Below, piece after piece: positions 24,676 through 32,804 of a DNA stretch of 43,249 bases (the first letter of the stretch is position 1; the number at the start of each line of letters is the position of its first letter). The notes under the pieces were generated by a model, which was not told where the DNA came from, ran no database searches, and was given only the letters and a program-made list of their open reading frames with translations. A program made the position numbers and the translations under genes. This DNA comes from [Flexibacter] sp. ATCC 35208 (lineage in GTDB: Bacteria > Bacteroidota > Bacteroidia > Chitinophagales > Chitinophagaceae). The DNA lies in assembly GCF_001975825.1 (NCBI RefSeq), contig NZ_MTKN01000019.1, positions 1 through 43,249 of the forward strand, given 5' to 3'.

Positions 24676-24716
24676 CAAAGGTAAAGTTAAAATATTGATT
24701 TAAACAAATGATTAAA
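24676..24716 (-). promoter_or_regulatory. promoter and operator of the TetR-led exporter operon
   Basis: On the minus strand TACCTTTG (24683-24676) matches the TAnnTTTG -7 box. TTTG (24708-24705) lies 21 nt upstream as a -33 element. The near-palindrome TTTAAACAAATGATTAAA (24699-24716) covers the -33 element, so binding would block polymerase. Only 7 nt separate the -7 box from the ATG at 24668. Confidence 0.65.
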
Positions 24717-24812
24717 GTTCTATAGGGGAGGAATTTTACAAAATAGAGCAGATTATTTGATTTTCTTAAGCTTCTATTTGAATATCGTTAATCCCCTCCC
24801 AAAAACACGCCA

Positions 24813-24820
24813 TAACTTTG
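24813..24820 (+). promoter_or_regulatory. candidate -7 box (TAACTTTG) for the cupin gene
   Basis: This is an exact TAnnTTTG match 26 nt before the ATG at 24847. No TTG at the expected -33 distance was seen; the nearest TTTG is 32 nt upstream. Confidence 0.45.
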
Positions 24821-24846
24821 TGGCAAGAAAACTTGTTAGAATAGTC

Positions 24847-25251
24847 ATGGAAATAATCAGAACCGGCACTCAGCCATCAGGAAAAGGCCCCGCCGAGTAC
24901 TTCACTGGGTCTGTTAGAATTGATCCTTTAAATAATCCTCCCGATCCGGCCCGCGTAGCCATGGCCCTGGTCACTTTTGAACCCGGCGCCCGTACGGCCT
25001 GGCATACTCACCCCTTAGGACAGACCCTGATCGTCACCGCTGGCAGTGGTTGGGTACAAAAGGAAGGCGGCCCCCGGGAGGAAATTCACCCTGGCGATGT
25101 CGTGTGGTTTACCCCCGGTGAAAAACACTGGCACGGCGCTACTGCCACCACTGGCATGAGCCACATCGCCATACAGGAAAAACTAAATGGTTCCCCCGTA
25201 GATTGGATGGAACAGGTAACGGAAGAACAGTATAACAAAACGCATGAGTAA
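24847..25251 (+). CDS. small cupin protein, manganese hydroxynitrile-lyase-like fold
   Basis: Start ATG 24847 ([20 protein letters not shown], 134 aa) is chosen; the frame extends upstream, but through the predicted promoter. It is a single-domain cupin with metal ligands at His53, His55, Gln59 ([10 protein letters not shown]) and His94 (GEKHWHGA). As I recall, the same numbering is described for the Granulicella tundricola hydroxynitrile lyase. The enzymatic role in this host is unknown; relatives are often annotated simply as cupin or as carboxymuconolactone-associated. It is monocistronic, with its own promoter and terminator. Confidence 0.88.
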   Translation: MEIIRTGTQPSGKGPAEYFTGSVRIDPLNNPPDPARVAMALVTFEPGARTAWHTHPLGQTLIVTAGSGWVQKEGGPREEIHPGDVVWFTPGEKHWHGATATTGMSHIAIQEKLNGSPVDWMEQVTEEQYNKTHE

Positions 25252-25276
25252 TTGCAGTTGGCCAACCGTCATAATA

Positions 25277-25303
25277 CCTGCCGATCGCCTTCGGCAGGGT
25301 TTT
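25277..25303 (+). terminator. Rho-independent terminator after the cupin gene
   Basis: CCTGCCG (25277-25283) pairs with CGGCAGG (25292-25298) around an 8-nt loop, followed by GTTTTT. It is 25 nt past the cupin stop codon. Confidence 0.85.
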
Positions 25304-25389
25304 TCCATTTCATATCTCCTCCTTGTTCATTTCAAGTCCCATTATGCGCATTTTAACCCCTTAATTTCCCTGTAATTTTAATTTGTATG

Positions 25390-25397
25390 TACATTTG
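25390..25397 (+). promoter_or_regulatory. candidate -7 box (TACATTTG) for the second two-component/RND cluster
   Basis: This is an exact TAnnTTTG match only 3 nt before the chosen kinase ATG at 25401. It would give an essentially leaderless transcript if real. If the kinase starts at the upstream ATG 25383 the box is inside the gene, so the two calls exclude each other. Confidence 0.35.
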
Positions 25398-25400
25398 CAG

Positions 25401-26426
25401 ATGTCACACTCATACCAGTTAAAATGGTGTTTCATCATGATTTTCATCCTCGGCGGCGGAACAGTCCTGATGAGATTAAAGGATTTTAACTTCCACAATA
25501 TCCGGACGTTCCTGGAGTACTTTTCCATGATTACCATTACTACATTCGCCTGCTGGATGGTACACGGGTTTCTCAGGTTACACGAGCCCAAAGGAGTCAG
25601 CAAACAACTCCGTCCCATTGTCCGGATAGCCGCCGCCATGCTGGTGGCATTTTGTCTCAATTACCTTTCAGTAATTATAATTCCGAGCAGGTTTTTATTT
25701 CAGGACATGGTATTTCATCATACGTATGCCGATTTTTTACGCATCATCATCGGTGCATTTTTTATCAGTATGTTTTGTCACATCGTATGGAGCTCGCTGG
25801 CTGTCAACATCGTGCTGCAAAAAACACAACTTGAAAATGAGCATCTTAAGCAGGCTCACCTCCGTGCACAGCTGCTCTCCTTACAACAACAGATCAGCCC
25901 TCATTTCCTGTTCAATTCTCTCAGTACGCTCAAGCACATCGCTCATGATAAAGACACCAAGGACTTTGTGGTGCAGCTATCCCACGTATATCGTTACCTG
26001 CTGAACATCAATGAACACCAGATCACGAAGCTCGTTGATGAACTGAACTTTATCGACTCTTATTTATACATTCTCTATCAGCGTTTCGAAGGTGATCTGA
26101 AAGTACAGATCAATATTCCTGAGCAGTATCACAATTACCTGATACCACCTTTAGCCATTCAGCTCTTAATAGAAAATGCCATTAAGCACAATGCGCTCTC
26201 CCCGGAAACACCTTTGCTGATAGAGATCTTTATTGAAAATGAAACAGTCACAGTCAAAAATATCCGCCAGCCCAAAAAGTACCCCGTAGAGAGTACCAAA
26301 TTAGGTTTGCAGAATATCAACGAACGCTTCCTGTTATTGTTCGATAAACAAATTACCATCGACAACACCGACGAAAGTTTTACTGTACATCTACCAGTCA
26401 TTAGCCATGAACGTTATTATCATTGA
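25401..26426 (+). CDS. LytS/YehU-type sensor histidine kinase (RND system)
   Basis: I take ATG 25401 (MSHSYQLKWCFIMIF, 341 aa); ATG 25383 would add six residues. Four predicted TM helices lie in the first about 140 residues. The kinase core follows, with His168 in QQQISPHFLFNSLSTL, N-box LLIENAIKHNA and a short G-box LGLQNINERFLLLF. No extracytoplasmic domain is evident. It overlaps the LytTR regulator gene by 20 nt, so the pair is co-translated. It is the first gene of a cluster continuing into tolC, adaptor and RND pump. Confidence 0.93.
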   Translation: MSHSYQLKWCFIMIFILGGGTVLMRLKDFNFHNIRTFLEYFSMITITTFACWMVHGFLRLHEPKGVSKQLRPIVRIAAAMLVAFCLNYLSVIIIPSRFLFQDMVFHHTYADFLRIIIGAFFISMFCHIVWSSLAVNIVLQKTQLENEHLKQAHLRAQLLSLQQQISPHFLFNSLSTLKHIAHDKDTKDFVVQLSHVYRYLLNINEHQITKLVDELNFIDSYLYILYQRFEGDLKVQINIPEQYHNYLIPPLAIQLLIENAIKHNALSPETPLLIEIFIENETVTVKNIRQPKKYPVESTKLGLQNINERFLLLFDKQITIDNTDESFTVHLPVISHERYYH

Positions 26427-27159
26427 AGACGAGCGGAAAACAGCCAGAGAATTACAAGACATCCTCACCAATATCGACAGCGAAATCCGCGTTCTGCAGG
26501 TATTGCCCTCTGTAGTGGCTGCCATCCGTTGGTTCAGGGAAAACCCTGCACCTGACCTGATATTTTCAGATATCCAGTTGGGCGATGGCCTATGTTTTGA
26601 AATCTATCGCGAAGTATCAGTGAATGCGCCAATCATTTTCTGTACCGCCTTTGACCAGTATGCCATTCAGGCTTTTGAATCCAATAGTATCGACTATCTG
26701 CTAAAACCACTGGAAGAAGCCCAGGTAGAAAGGAGTCTGAAGAAATTTCATCGTATCAAAGACCATTACAATACCTACCAGCAAAGTCTGACGAAGGCCA
26801 TGACCCAAATGGAAAATGCCTACCGCCATACCATCCTCGTACATTACAGGGAGAAAATGGTGCCCGTCAAGGTAACCGATCTTGCCTATATACATGCCGC
26901 CAATGGTGTGGTCACCCTCCATACCCGCAACGATCAGGATTACACGATCCAGTACACCATCGACCAACTGGAGAACATGCTGAACCGCAATGACTTCTTC
27001 AGGGCCAACCGCCAATTTATATTACACAGGGAAAGTATCACGGATATTGAACATTACTTCAACCGGAGATTGATAATCAAGACGAACTGTAAAACCCCGG
27101 AAAAGATTATCGTAAGCCGCCTTAAGGCACAGGACTTTTTACGCTGGATAGAGCAGTGA
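26407..27159 (+). CDS. LytTR-family response regulator (RND system)
   Basis: The 250-residue regulator has a receiver with Glu7/Asp8, phospho-acceptor Asp55 (FSDIQL), Thr80 and Lys100 (YLLKPL). A linker helix leads to a C-terminal LytTR domain (about 145-250; ILVHYREKMVPVKVTDLAYIHA and RANRQFILHRESI). Immediately after its TGA come three 21-bp-spaced repeats, the likely binding sites for controlling the tolC-adaptor-RND operon. This mirrors the regulator at 9021-9749 and its tolC. Confidence 0.94.
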   Translation: MNVIIIEDERKTARELQDILTNIDSEIRVLQVLPSVVAAIRWFRENPAPDLIFSDIQLGDGLCFEIYREVSVNAPIIFCTAFDQYAIQAFESNSIDYLLKPLEEAQVERSLKKFHRIKDHYNTYQQSLTKAMTQMENAYRHTILVHYREKMVPVKVTDLAYIHAANGVVTLHTRNDQDYTIQYTIDQLENMLNRNDFFRANRQFILHRESITDIEHYFNRRLIIKTNCKTPEKIIVSRLKAQDFLRWIEQ

Positions 27160-27250
27160 CACTTCATTTCCATTTTTGCTCACTTCATTTCCCTATTTGC
27201 GCTTTTCATTCATATTTAAATAAATGGCGCAAATGTAGTCGGTAGTTTTG
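27160..27250 (+). promoter_or_regulatory. three 21-bp-spaced direct repeats, an 8-bp inverted repeat and a -7 box upstream of tolC
   Basis: CACTTCATTTCC at 27160 and 27181 and CTTTTCATTCAT at 27202 are exactly 21 bp apart. They start directly after the regulator stop codon. ATTTGCGC (27195-27202) and GCGCAAAT (27227-27234) form a perfect inverted repeat. TAGTTTTG (27243-27250) fits the TAnnTTTG -7 box, 17 nt before the ATG at 27268. The repeat core TCnnTTYY is shared with two of the three sites at 8967-9018. Confidence 0.62.
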
Positions 27251-27267
27251 TCTCATTGCATAGTTAT

Positions 27268-28608
27268 ATGATGAAGAAAAAACTACTTATTGCAGGATTA
27301 TTGCTAATCAATGGTGCCTCTTATGCCCAGAACAACTGGACACTCAAGAGCTGCATTGAATACGGTTTGAAAAACCACCGTAGCAATGTTGTGTATGCCA
27401 ATGATAAAAAAGCTGCAGATGCCAAAGCCCGCGAAGCACTGGCCGCTTACCTGCCCAGTGTTAGTATCTCAGGCTCTATCGACGACAACCTGAAAGTACA
27501 GGAAACCGTGATTCCTGCCGGTATATTCGGCGACCACGATATTCGTGTTGCATTTACCAAGAAATTCAATACTAACCCTGTAGCACAACTGGATCAAACC
27601 ATTTTCGATCAGTCTTTGCTCACCGGTCTCAAGGCGAATAAATATAACAGGGAATCTGCCGACCTGAATGTGCAGCAGAATAACGAGACCATCATATACA
27701 ATATCAGCAGTGCTTTTGCACAGATCTTCGTGTACAGGGAACAGCTATCTCTCCTGCATACGAATCTGGACAACTACCACGAACAGATGGACATCACCAG
27801 TCAGCAGGTAAACAGAGGCACCGTATTGCAGAAAGAACTGGACAAAGTAACCGTTGACTACAACAATACCGTGTCTAAAATACACGTTGCAGAAAGTAAC
27901 CTTACTTTATCTTACAATCAGCTCAAATATGAAATGGGATTTCCGCTCACTGATACGATCACTGTAGACAGTGTGGAAGCTGCTAAAGCCTTTAATAACC
28001 TGGCTATCGCCGCGCCAGATGCGAATACCTTTTCAGCTGCGAACCGCCTGGATTTCCGTATATCACAGGTCAATGAGAAAATGCTGGCCATAGATGAGCA
28101 GCGCCTCCGCAATGGTATCTATCCACGACTCACCGCATATGCCCGTTATGGTGCAGTTGGTTATGGCGATAACCTGAATGAGTCTTTCAAATCACTGGCT
28201 ACTTATTCCGCCATAGGTATCAAACTCAGTATTCCCATTCTCGATTTCTATAAGCGCAATGCGCAATCGTCACAGGCAAAATACAAACACCTGAATGCAA
28301 TCGAACAATTAAAAATAGACGAAGGTAAATACGCAATGGAATACCAGAATGCCCGCACCAAAGTAATACAGGAGCAGGGCAATATGGACAATAACCGGCG
28401 CAATATAGAACTGGCGCAATCTGTGTTCACCACTACCAATCTGCAATACCAGAAAGGTACCACGGACATGACCGATTGGCTCAATGCCCAGAACTCACTG
28501 AAAGAAGCGCAGAACAATTACCTGAGCTCCGTATATAATTTCTTCCTCGCCCGTATCGATCTCGAAAAAGCGGGTGGATCACTCAAGACCTTTTACCTGG
28601 CTCTATAA
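27268..28608 (+). CDS. TolC-family outer-membrane efflux protein (RND system)
   Basis: Start ATG 27268 (MMKKKLLIAGLLLINGASYAQ) is chosen, giving about 447 aa; the next codon is also ATG. After the signal peptide come two OEP repeats (NWTLKSCIEYGLKNHRSNVVYANDKKAADAKAREA; FNPVAQLDQTIFDQ-like and IGIKLSIPILDFYKRNAQSSQ). It forms the exit duct of the RND pump encoded next. The adaptor gene follows after 8 nt. It is preceded by LytTR-type repeats and a -7 box. Confidence 0.92.
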   Translation: MMKKKLLIAGLLLINGASYAQNNWTLKSCIEYGLKNHRSNVVYANDKKAADAKAREALAAYLPSVSISGSIDDNLKVQETVIPAGIFGDHDIRVAFTKKFNTNPVAQLDQTIFDQSLLTGLKANKYNRESADLNVQQNNETIIYNISSAFAQIFVYREQLSLLHTNLDNYHEQMDITSQQVNRGTVLQKELDKVTVDYNNTVSKIHVAESNLTLSYNQLKYEMGFPLTDTITVDSVEAAKAFNNLAIAAPDANTFSAANRLDFRISQVNEKMLAIDEQRLRNGIYPRLTAYARYGAVGYGDNLNESFKSLATYSAIGIKLSIPILDFYKRNAQSSQAKYKHLNAIEQLKIDEGKYAMEYQNARTKVIQEQGNMDNNRRNIELAQSVFTTTNLQYQKGTTDMTDWLNAQNSLKEAQNNYLSSVYNFFLARIDLEKAGGSLKTFYLAL

Positions 28609-28616
28609 ATAGCAAT

Positions 28617-29675
28617 ATGAAAACGAAGTACATCGTAAGTTTAGTCATTATCCTGATCATCGGATTGATCGTTTACAAACTGGCTGTCAATAAGAAAAAG
28701 CTGAACGAAAAAAATAAGCAGGCACCTGTGACCCAGGTACAGATACCTGTAAAGGTAGCCGTTGCAAAGGAACAGTTGCTCGAAATCAACATTGTAAAGA
28801 CCGGTAACATTGCACCGTTCAAAGAAGCAAAGGTCGTAGCCATGAGCGGCGGTACCCTTACACAGGTGCGCTTTGAACTGGGAGACCAGGTAAAACAAGA
28901 ACAGGTACTCGCTATTACGGATACACGACAGGCACAGCTGGAATTACAAAAAGCAGAAACAGATGCCGCTAAGCTCCGTAATGACCTCGATACCTACACC
29001 GAACTTCTGAAAGGAAAAGCCGCCACACAGGAGAAGGTAAATGAAATAAAAAATAACTACCAGACTGCCCTGAACCAGGTAGACCAGGCCCGGAAGAAAC
29101 TCGCGGATGCCGCCATCAAAGCACCTACCAGTGGGATCATCAGCGCTAAACCGGTAGAACAGGGGGTATTTGTAAATGCAGGTACGGAGATCGCCACTAT
29201 CGTAAACCTGAACAAAGCAAAAGTACAGGTGAACCTGACAGAAGCAGAAGTCTACAAAGTAACAAACGGGCAGAAAGTAAAGATCACCGCTGATGTGTAT
29301 CCCGGTAAGGAATTCTCCGGTACCATCAGTTTTATCAGCCCACAGGCCGATCAGACACACAACTACCTGGTAGAGATCATGACGGACAATGCCACACAGT
29401 CCATCCTCCGCTCCGGTACATTCGTATACGCCGACTTCTCGAGGAAGACACAGGAACAATTCCTGGTGATCCCGAGAGAAGCCCTGACAGAGAGCGTGAA
29501 GAACGCTTCTGTATATGTAGTGAAGAATAATGTAGTACATCAGCAGATCATCCAGACCGGTACTGAAATGGGAGGTTTGATGCAGGTGATCAGAGGTTTG
29601 CAGGCAGGTGACTCCGTCGTTACTTCCGGTCAGATCAACCTGAAAGATGGTACTCCAGTCAGTGTGTCAAAATAA
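28617..29675 (+). CDS. RND-family periplasmic adaptor (AcrA/MexA-like)
   Basis: The 352-residue protein has an N-terminal anchor (YIVSLVIILIIGLIVYKLAV) with no lipobox Cys. Lipoyl halves (AKVVAMSGGTLTQVRFELGDQVKQEQVLAITD and SGIISAKPVEQGVFVNAGTEI) flank a coiled-coil hairpin at about 105-160. Beta-barrel and membrane-proximal domains follow, with GLQAGDSVVTSGQINLKDG at the end. It couples the RND transporter to TolC. It is spaced 8 nt from tolC and 12 nt from the pump gene, as in a single operon. Confidence 0.93.
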   Translation: MKTKYIVSLVIILIIGLIVYKLAVNKKKLNEKNKQAPVTQVQIPVKVAVAKEQLLEINIVKTGNIAPFKEAKVVAMSGGTLTQVRFELGDQVKQEQVLAITDTRQAQLELQKAETDAAKLRNDLDTYTELLKGKAATQEKVNEIKNNYQTALNQVDQARKKLADAAIKAPTSGIISAKPVEQGVFVNAGTEIATIVNLNKAKVQVNLTEAEVYKVTNGQKVKITADVYPGKEFSGTISFISPQADQTHNYLVEIMTDNATQSILRSGTFVYADFSRKTQEQFLVIPREALTESVKNASVYVVKNNVVHQQIIQTGTEMGGLMQVIRGLQAGDSVVTSGQINLKDGTPVSVSK

Positions 29676-29687
29676 AAAAGCACCCTC

Positions 29688-32600
29688 ATGTCAATAGCAG
29701 AAATTGCCGTAAAACGGCCTCTATTAATACTTGTAATATTTACGGTGCTGATACTTTTCGGACTGGAATGTTATCATAGCCTGAATTATAACCTGCTGCC
29801 CAAGATGGAAGTGCCTACTGTAACAGTGAGCACAGTCTATGCAGGGGCCTCCGCTTCTGAAGTGGAAACATCCGTGACAAAGAAACTGGAAGATGCCTTT
29901 GCTTCTGTAGAAGGTCTGGATAAGATCACCTCCAAATCACAGGAAGGTGTATCACAGGTAGTCATTACCTTCAAGAGTGGTACCAACATCGACAGAGCAG
30001 AAGCAGATATCCAGCGTAAAGCAGATCAGGCACAGAATGACCTGTCAAAGGATATCGATAAACCTTTGGTAAATAAAGTAAACCTGGAAGAAGCGCCGGT
30101 GGTGAAGGCCGGTGTTACTTCTACACTCGCTCCCCGTGCATTGTATGACCTGGTCGATAAGCAACTGCGCCCCATCTTACAAAACGTATCCGGTGTAGGA
30201 CAGGTAAACATCATCGGTGGTGATGAACGTGAGATACAGGTAAACGTAGATCAGGGTAAACTCAATGCCTACGGTATCACTATCACGCAGGTGACAGATG
30301 CCGTGAACAATGCGAACCAGTCATTCCCTGCAGGTAGTATTGAGACACTGAACCAGCAGGTGACCATCCAGTATGATGCGAACGTGACTTCAGTGTCACA
30401 GATCAGTGAGCTGATCGTGGTACAACGTCCGGGTGGCGGCAGCGTATTTTTAAAAGATGTAGCTGAAGTTGTGGATGCTACTGCCAAAGCGACGGCTATC
30501 AACCACATCAATGGGCTTCCTTCTATTGGTATTCAGATCGTGAAGCAATCAGATGCAAATGCCGTGAATGTAAGCCGTGATGTAAAGAAAGCATTTGCCA
30601 ATCTTGAACAACAGTATAAAGACAGCAAAGTAAAATTCACGATATCCTCAGACCAGTCTACCTACACCCTTCGCTCTGCGGATGCTGTAATGGAAGACTT
30701 AGTGCTGGCGGTGATCATCGTAGGAGTTGTGATGCTGGCTTTCCTGCATAGCTTCCGTAGTTCTATGTTTGTGATGGTGGCATTGCCATCTTCTATGATT
30801 CCTACATTTATCGCCATGTATCTGCTGGGCTTCTCGCTGAACCTGATGACGCTGATGGCGCTCTCGCTGGTGGTGGGGATTCTGGTGGATGACTCCATTG
30901 TGGTGCTGGAAAACATTTATCGACACCTGGAAGCAGGAACGGATCGGAAACAGGCTGCCCTTGATGGTCGTAATGAAATTGGCTTTACAGCCATGGCGAT
31001 CACACTGGTGGATGTGGTGGTGTTCCTGCCACTGGCTATGGCCGGTGGGATCATCGGTATGATCTTAAGAGAGTTTTCATTAGTCGTGGTGATATCTACC
31101 TTAATGAGCCTGTTCGTATCCTTCACGGTAACGCCTATGTTAGCCAGCCGTTTCGGCAGATTGGAACATCTTACTAAAGATACCTGGTGGGGTAGACTCA
31201 ACCTGGGATTCGAACATATTATTGATGTGATCAAAGAAAACTATGGTAAATTATTGAAGGTAAGTCTGCATAAAAAACGATACCTGTTATCCGGTGTGAT
31301 CATTCTGATTATAGGTTCTATTATGCTGGTTGTCAAAGGATTTGTAGGCGCTGCTTTCATCCCTTCAGGAGACCAGGGGGAGCTGATGATCAACCTGGAA
31401 TTGGCTCCGGATGCGTCTATTTACCAGACAAATATGCTGACACAACAAGTGGAGAAACACATCCTTGCCAGACCGGAAGTAGACAAGGTCTTTTCCAGTA
31501 TCGGCTTCCTGACAGGTGGTGTGGCGGGTACAGGTAATAACAGTAATAAGGCGGAGCTGACCGTGACGCTTGTAGATGCAAAGAAACGAGACATGACAGC
31601 GGAGGAATTCGGTATCATGATGCAGCGTGAGTTGACTGCCAGCGTCCCTGGTGTGAAGGTAACGGCATCACCGACTTCTATCACGGGCAATGCCAGCACA
31701 GCACCCATCCAGATTGCCGTGAAAGGTGTGAACCTGAAAGACGTGCGGAGTGTGGCGGAGCAATACATGAAGATTACAGCGGGTGTGCCGGGTACACAGT
31801 TCGTACAGCTCTCAGTAAAAGACCCGAAGCCACAGATAGAAGTGAAATTGGATAGAGAGAAAATGACCTTGTTAGGGCTCAATGCCAGCCAGGTAGGGGG
31901 TGCTTTGCAGAATGCATTCAGTGGAAACGATAAGAGTAAATTCAAGCAATCAGGCAATGAATACGACATTCTTGTAAGCCTGGATCGCTTTAACAGATCA
32001 GATATCAATAATGTAAGAAATCTTTCATTTACGAATAATGATGGGCAAACATTTGTGATGAGTCAGTTCGCCGAAATAAAAGAAGGAATAGGTGAAAGTG
32101 TGCTGGAACGCAGTGACCGGCTCAACTCTATCACGGTGAATGCAAACGTGGCAGGCAGGCCGACAGGTACAGTGGCGACAGAGATCAAAGAAAAAGTAGC
32201 CAGCGTAAAACTACCCGAAGGCGTGTCCATTGAATACCTCGGTGACGTAAAGAACCAGGGCGATGCTTTTGGAAGTCTGGGACTGGCATTGATCACAGCG
32301 ATCCTGTTGGTATACCTGATCATGGTGGCGCTGTATGAAAGTGTGATCTATCCATTCGTAGTATTGTTTTCTATTCCGGTGGCATTGGTCGGTGCACTGC
32401 TGGCACTGGCACTGAGTATGGAGACGCTGAATATCTTCTCTATTATTGGTGTGATCATGTTGTTAGGTCTCGTGTCAAAGAATGCGATCCTGATCGTGGA
32501 CTTTACCAATCATTTGAAAGAGAAGGGTGCTAAAGTAGAAGATGCACTGGTAGAAGCAGGAGAGGAGCGTTTACGTCCGATCCTGATGACGACTCTGGCG

Positions 32601-32804
32601 ATGATCTTTGGTATGTTGCCGATTGCGTTGGCCACGGGAGCGGGTTCTGAGGTCAAGAACGGGATGGCGTGGGTGATCATTGGTGGTTTGACGAGTTCTA
32701 TGATCCTGACGTTGTTTGTAGTACCGGCGATGTACCTGATCATTGATAAACTTAAAATACGTTTACAAAAGAAAAAGCAACCCGCGTACCATGAAGCTCA
32801 TTAG
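29688..32804 (+). CDS. RND efflux transporter, HAE-1/AcrB family
   Basis: At 1038 aa it is full length with the two-fold RND layout: TM1 (KRPLLILVIFTVLILFGL), a porter domain, and TM4 carrying the paired Asp of the proton relay in GILVDDSIVVLENI. A second periplasmic loop follows, then TM7-12 with SKNAILIVDFTNHLKEKGAK. It is a proton-driven trimeric pump for hydrophobic drugs, bile-like compounds or lipids; the exact substrate is unknown. The 3' end overlaps the barrel-protein gene by 14 nt (32791-32804), tying that protein to the pump operon. Confidence 0.95.
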   Translation: MSIAEIAVKRPLLILVIFTVLILFGLECYHSLNYNLLPKMEVPTVTVSTVYAGASASEVETSVTKKLEDAFASVEGLDKITSKSQEGVSQVVITFKSGTNIDRAEADIQRKADQAQNDLSKDIDKPLVNKVNLEEAPVVKAGVTSTLAPRALYDLVDKQLRPILQNVSGVGQVNIIGGDEREIQVNVDQGKLNAYGITITQVTDAVNNANQSFPAGSIETLNQQVTIQYDANVTSVSQISELIVVQRPGGGSVFLKDVAEVVDATAKATAINHINGLPSIGIQIVKQSDANAVNVSRDVKKAFANLEQQYKDSKVKFTISSDQSTYTLRSADAVMEDLVLAVIIVGVVMLAFLHSFRSSMFVMVALPSSMIPTFIAMYLLGFSLNLMTLMALSLVVGILVDDSIVVLENIYRHLEAGTDRKQAALDGRNEIGFTAMAITLVDVVVFLPLAMAGGIIGMILREFSLVVVISTLMSLFVSFTVTPMLASRFGRLEHLTKDTWWGRLNLGFEHIIDVIKENYGKLLKVSLHKKRYLLSGVIILIIGSIMLVVKGFVGAAFIPSGDQGELMINLELAPDASIYQTNMLTQQVEKHILARPEVDKVFSSIGFLTGGVAGTGNNSNKAELTVTLVDAKKRDMTAEEFGIMMQRELTASVPGVKVTASPTSITGNASTAPIQIAVKGVNLKDVRSVAEQYMKITAGVPGTQFVQLSVKDPKPQIEVKLDREKMTLLGLNASQVGGALQNAFSGNDKSKFKQSGNEYDILVSLDRFNRSDINNVRNLSFTNNDGQTFVMSQFAEIKEGIGESVLERSDRLNSITVNANVAGRPTGTVATEIKEKVASVKLPEGVSIEYLGDVKNQGDAFGSLGLALITAILLVYLIMVALYESVIYPFVVLFSIPVALVGALLALALSMETLNIFSIIGVIMLLGLVSKNAILIVDFTNHLKEKGAKVEDALVEAGEERLRPILMTTLAMIFGMLPIALATGAGSEVKNGMAWVIIGGLTSSMILTLFVVPAMYLIIDKLKIRLQKKKQPAYHEAH

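Noticed and set aside
27160..27213. Another gene-end duplication after the LytTR regulator gene
   Set aside because: The 21-bp repeats start after the stop codon and share no sequence with the gene's last codons (RWIEQ-stop). Regulatory direct repeats explain them better.
28944..29540. 198-codon minus-strand open frame inside the RND adaptor gene
   Set aside because: It is an antisense shadow of a strongly supported adaptor; no start context or motif supports it.
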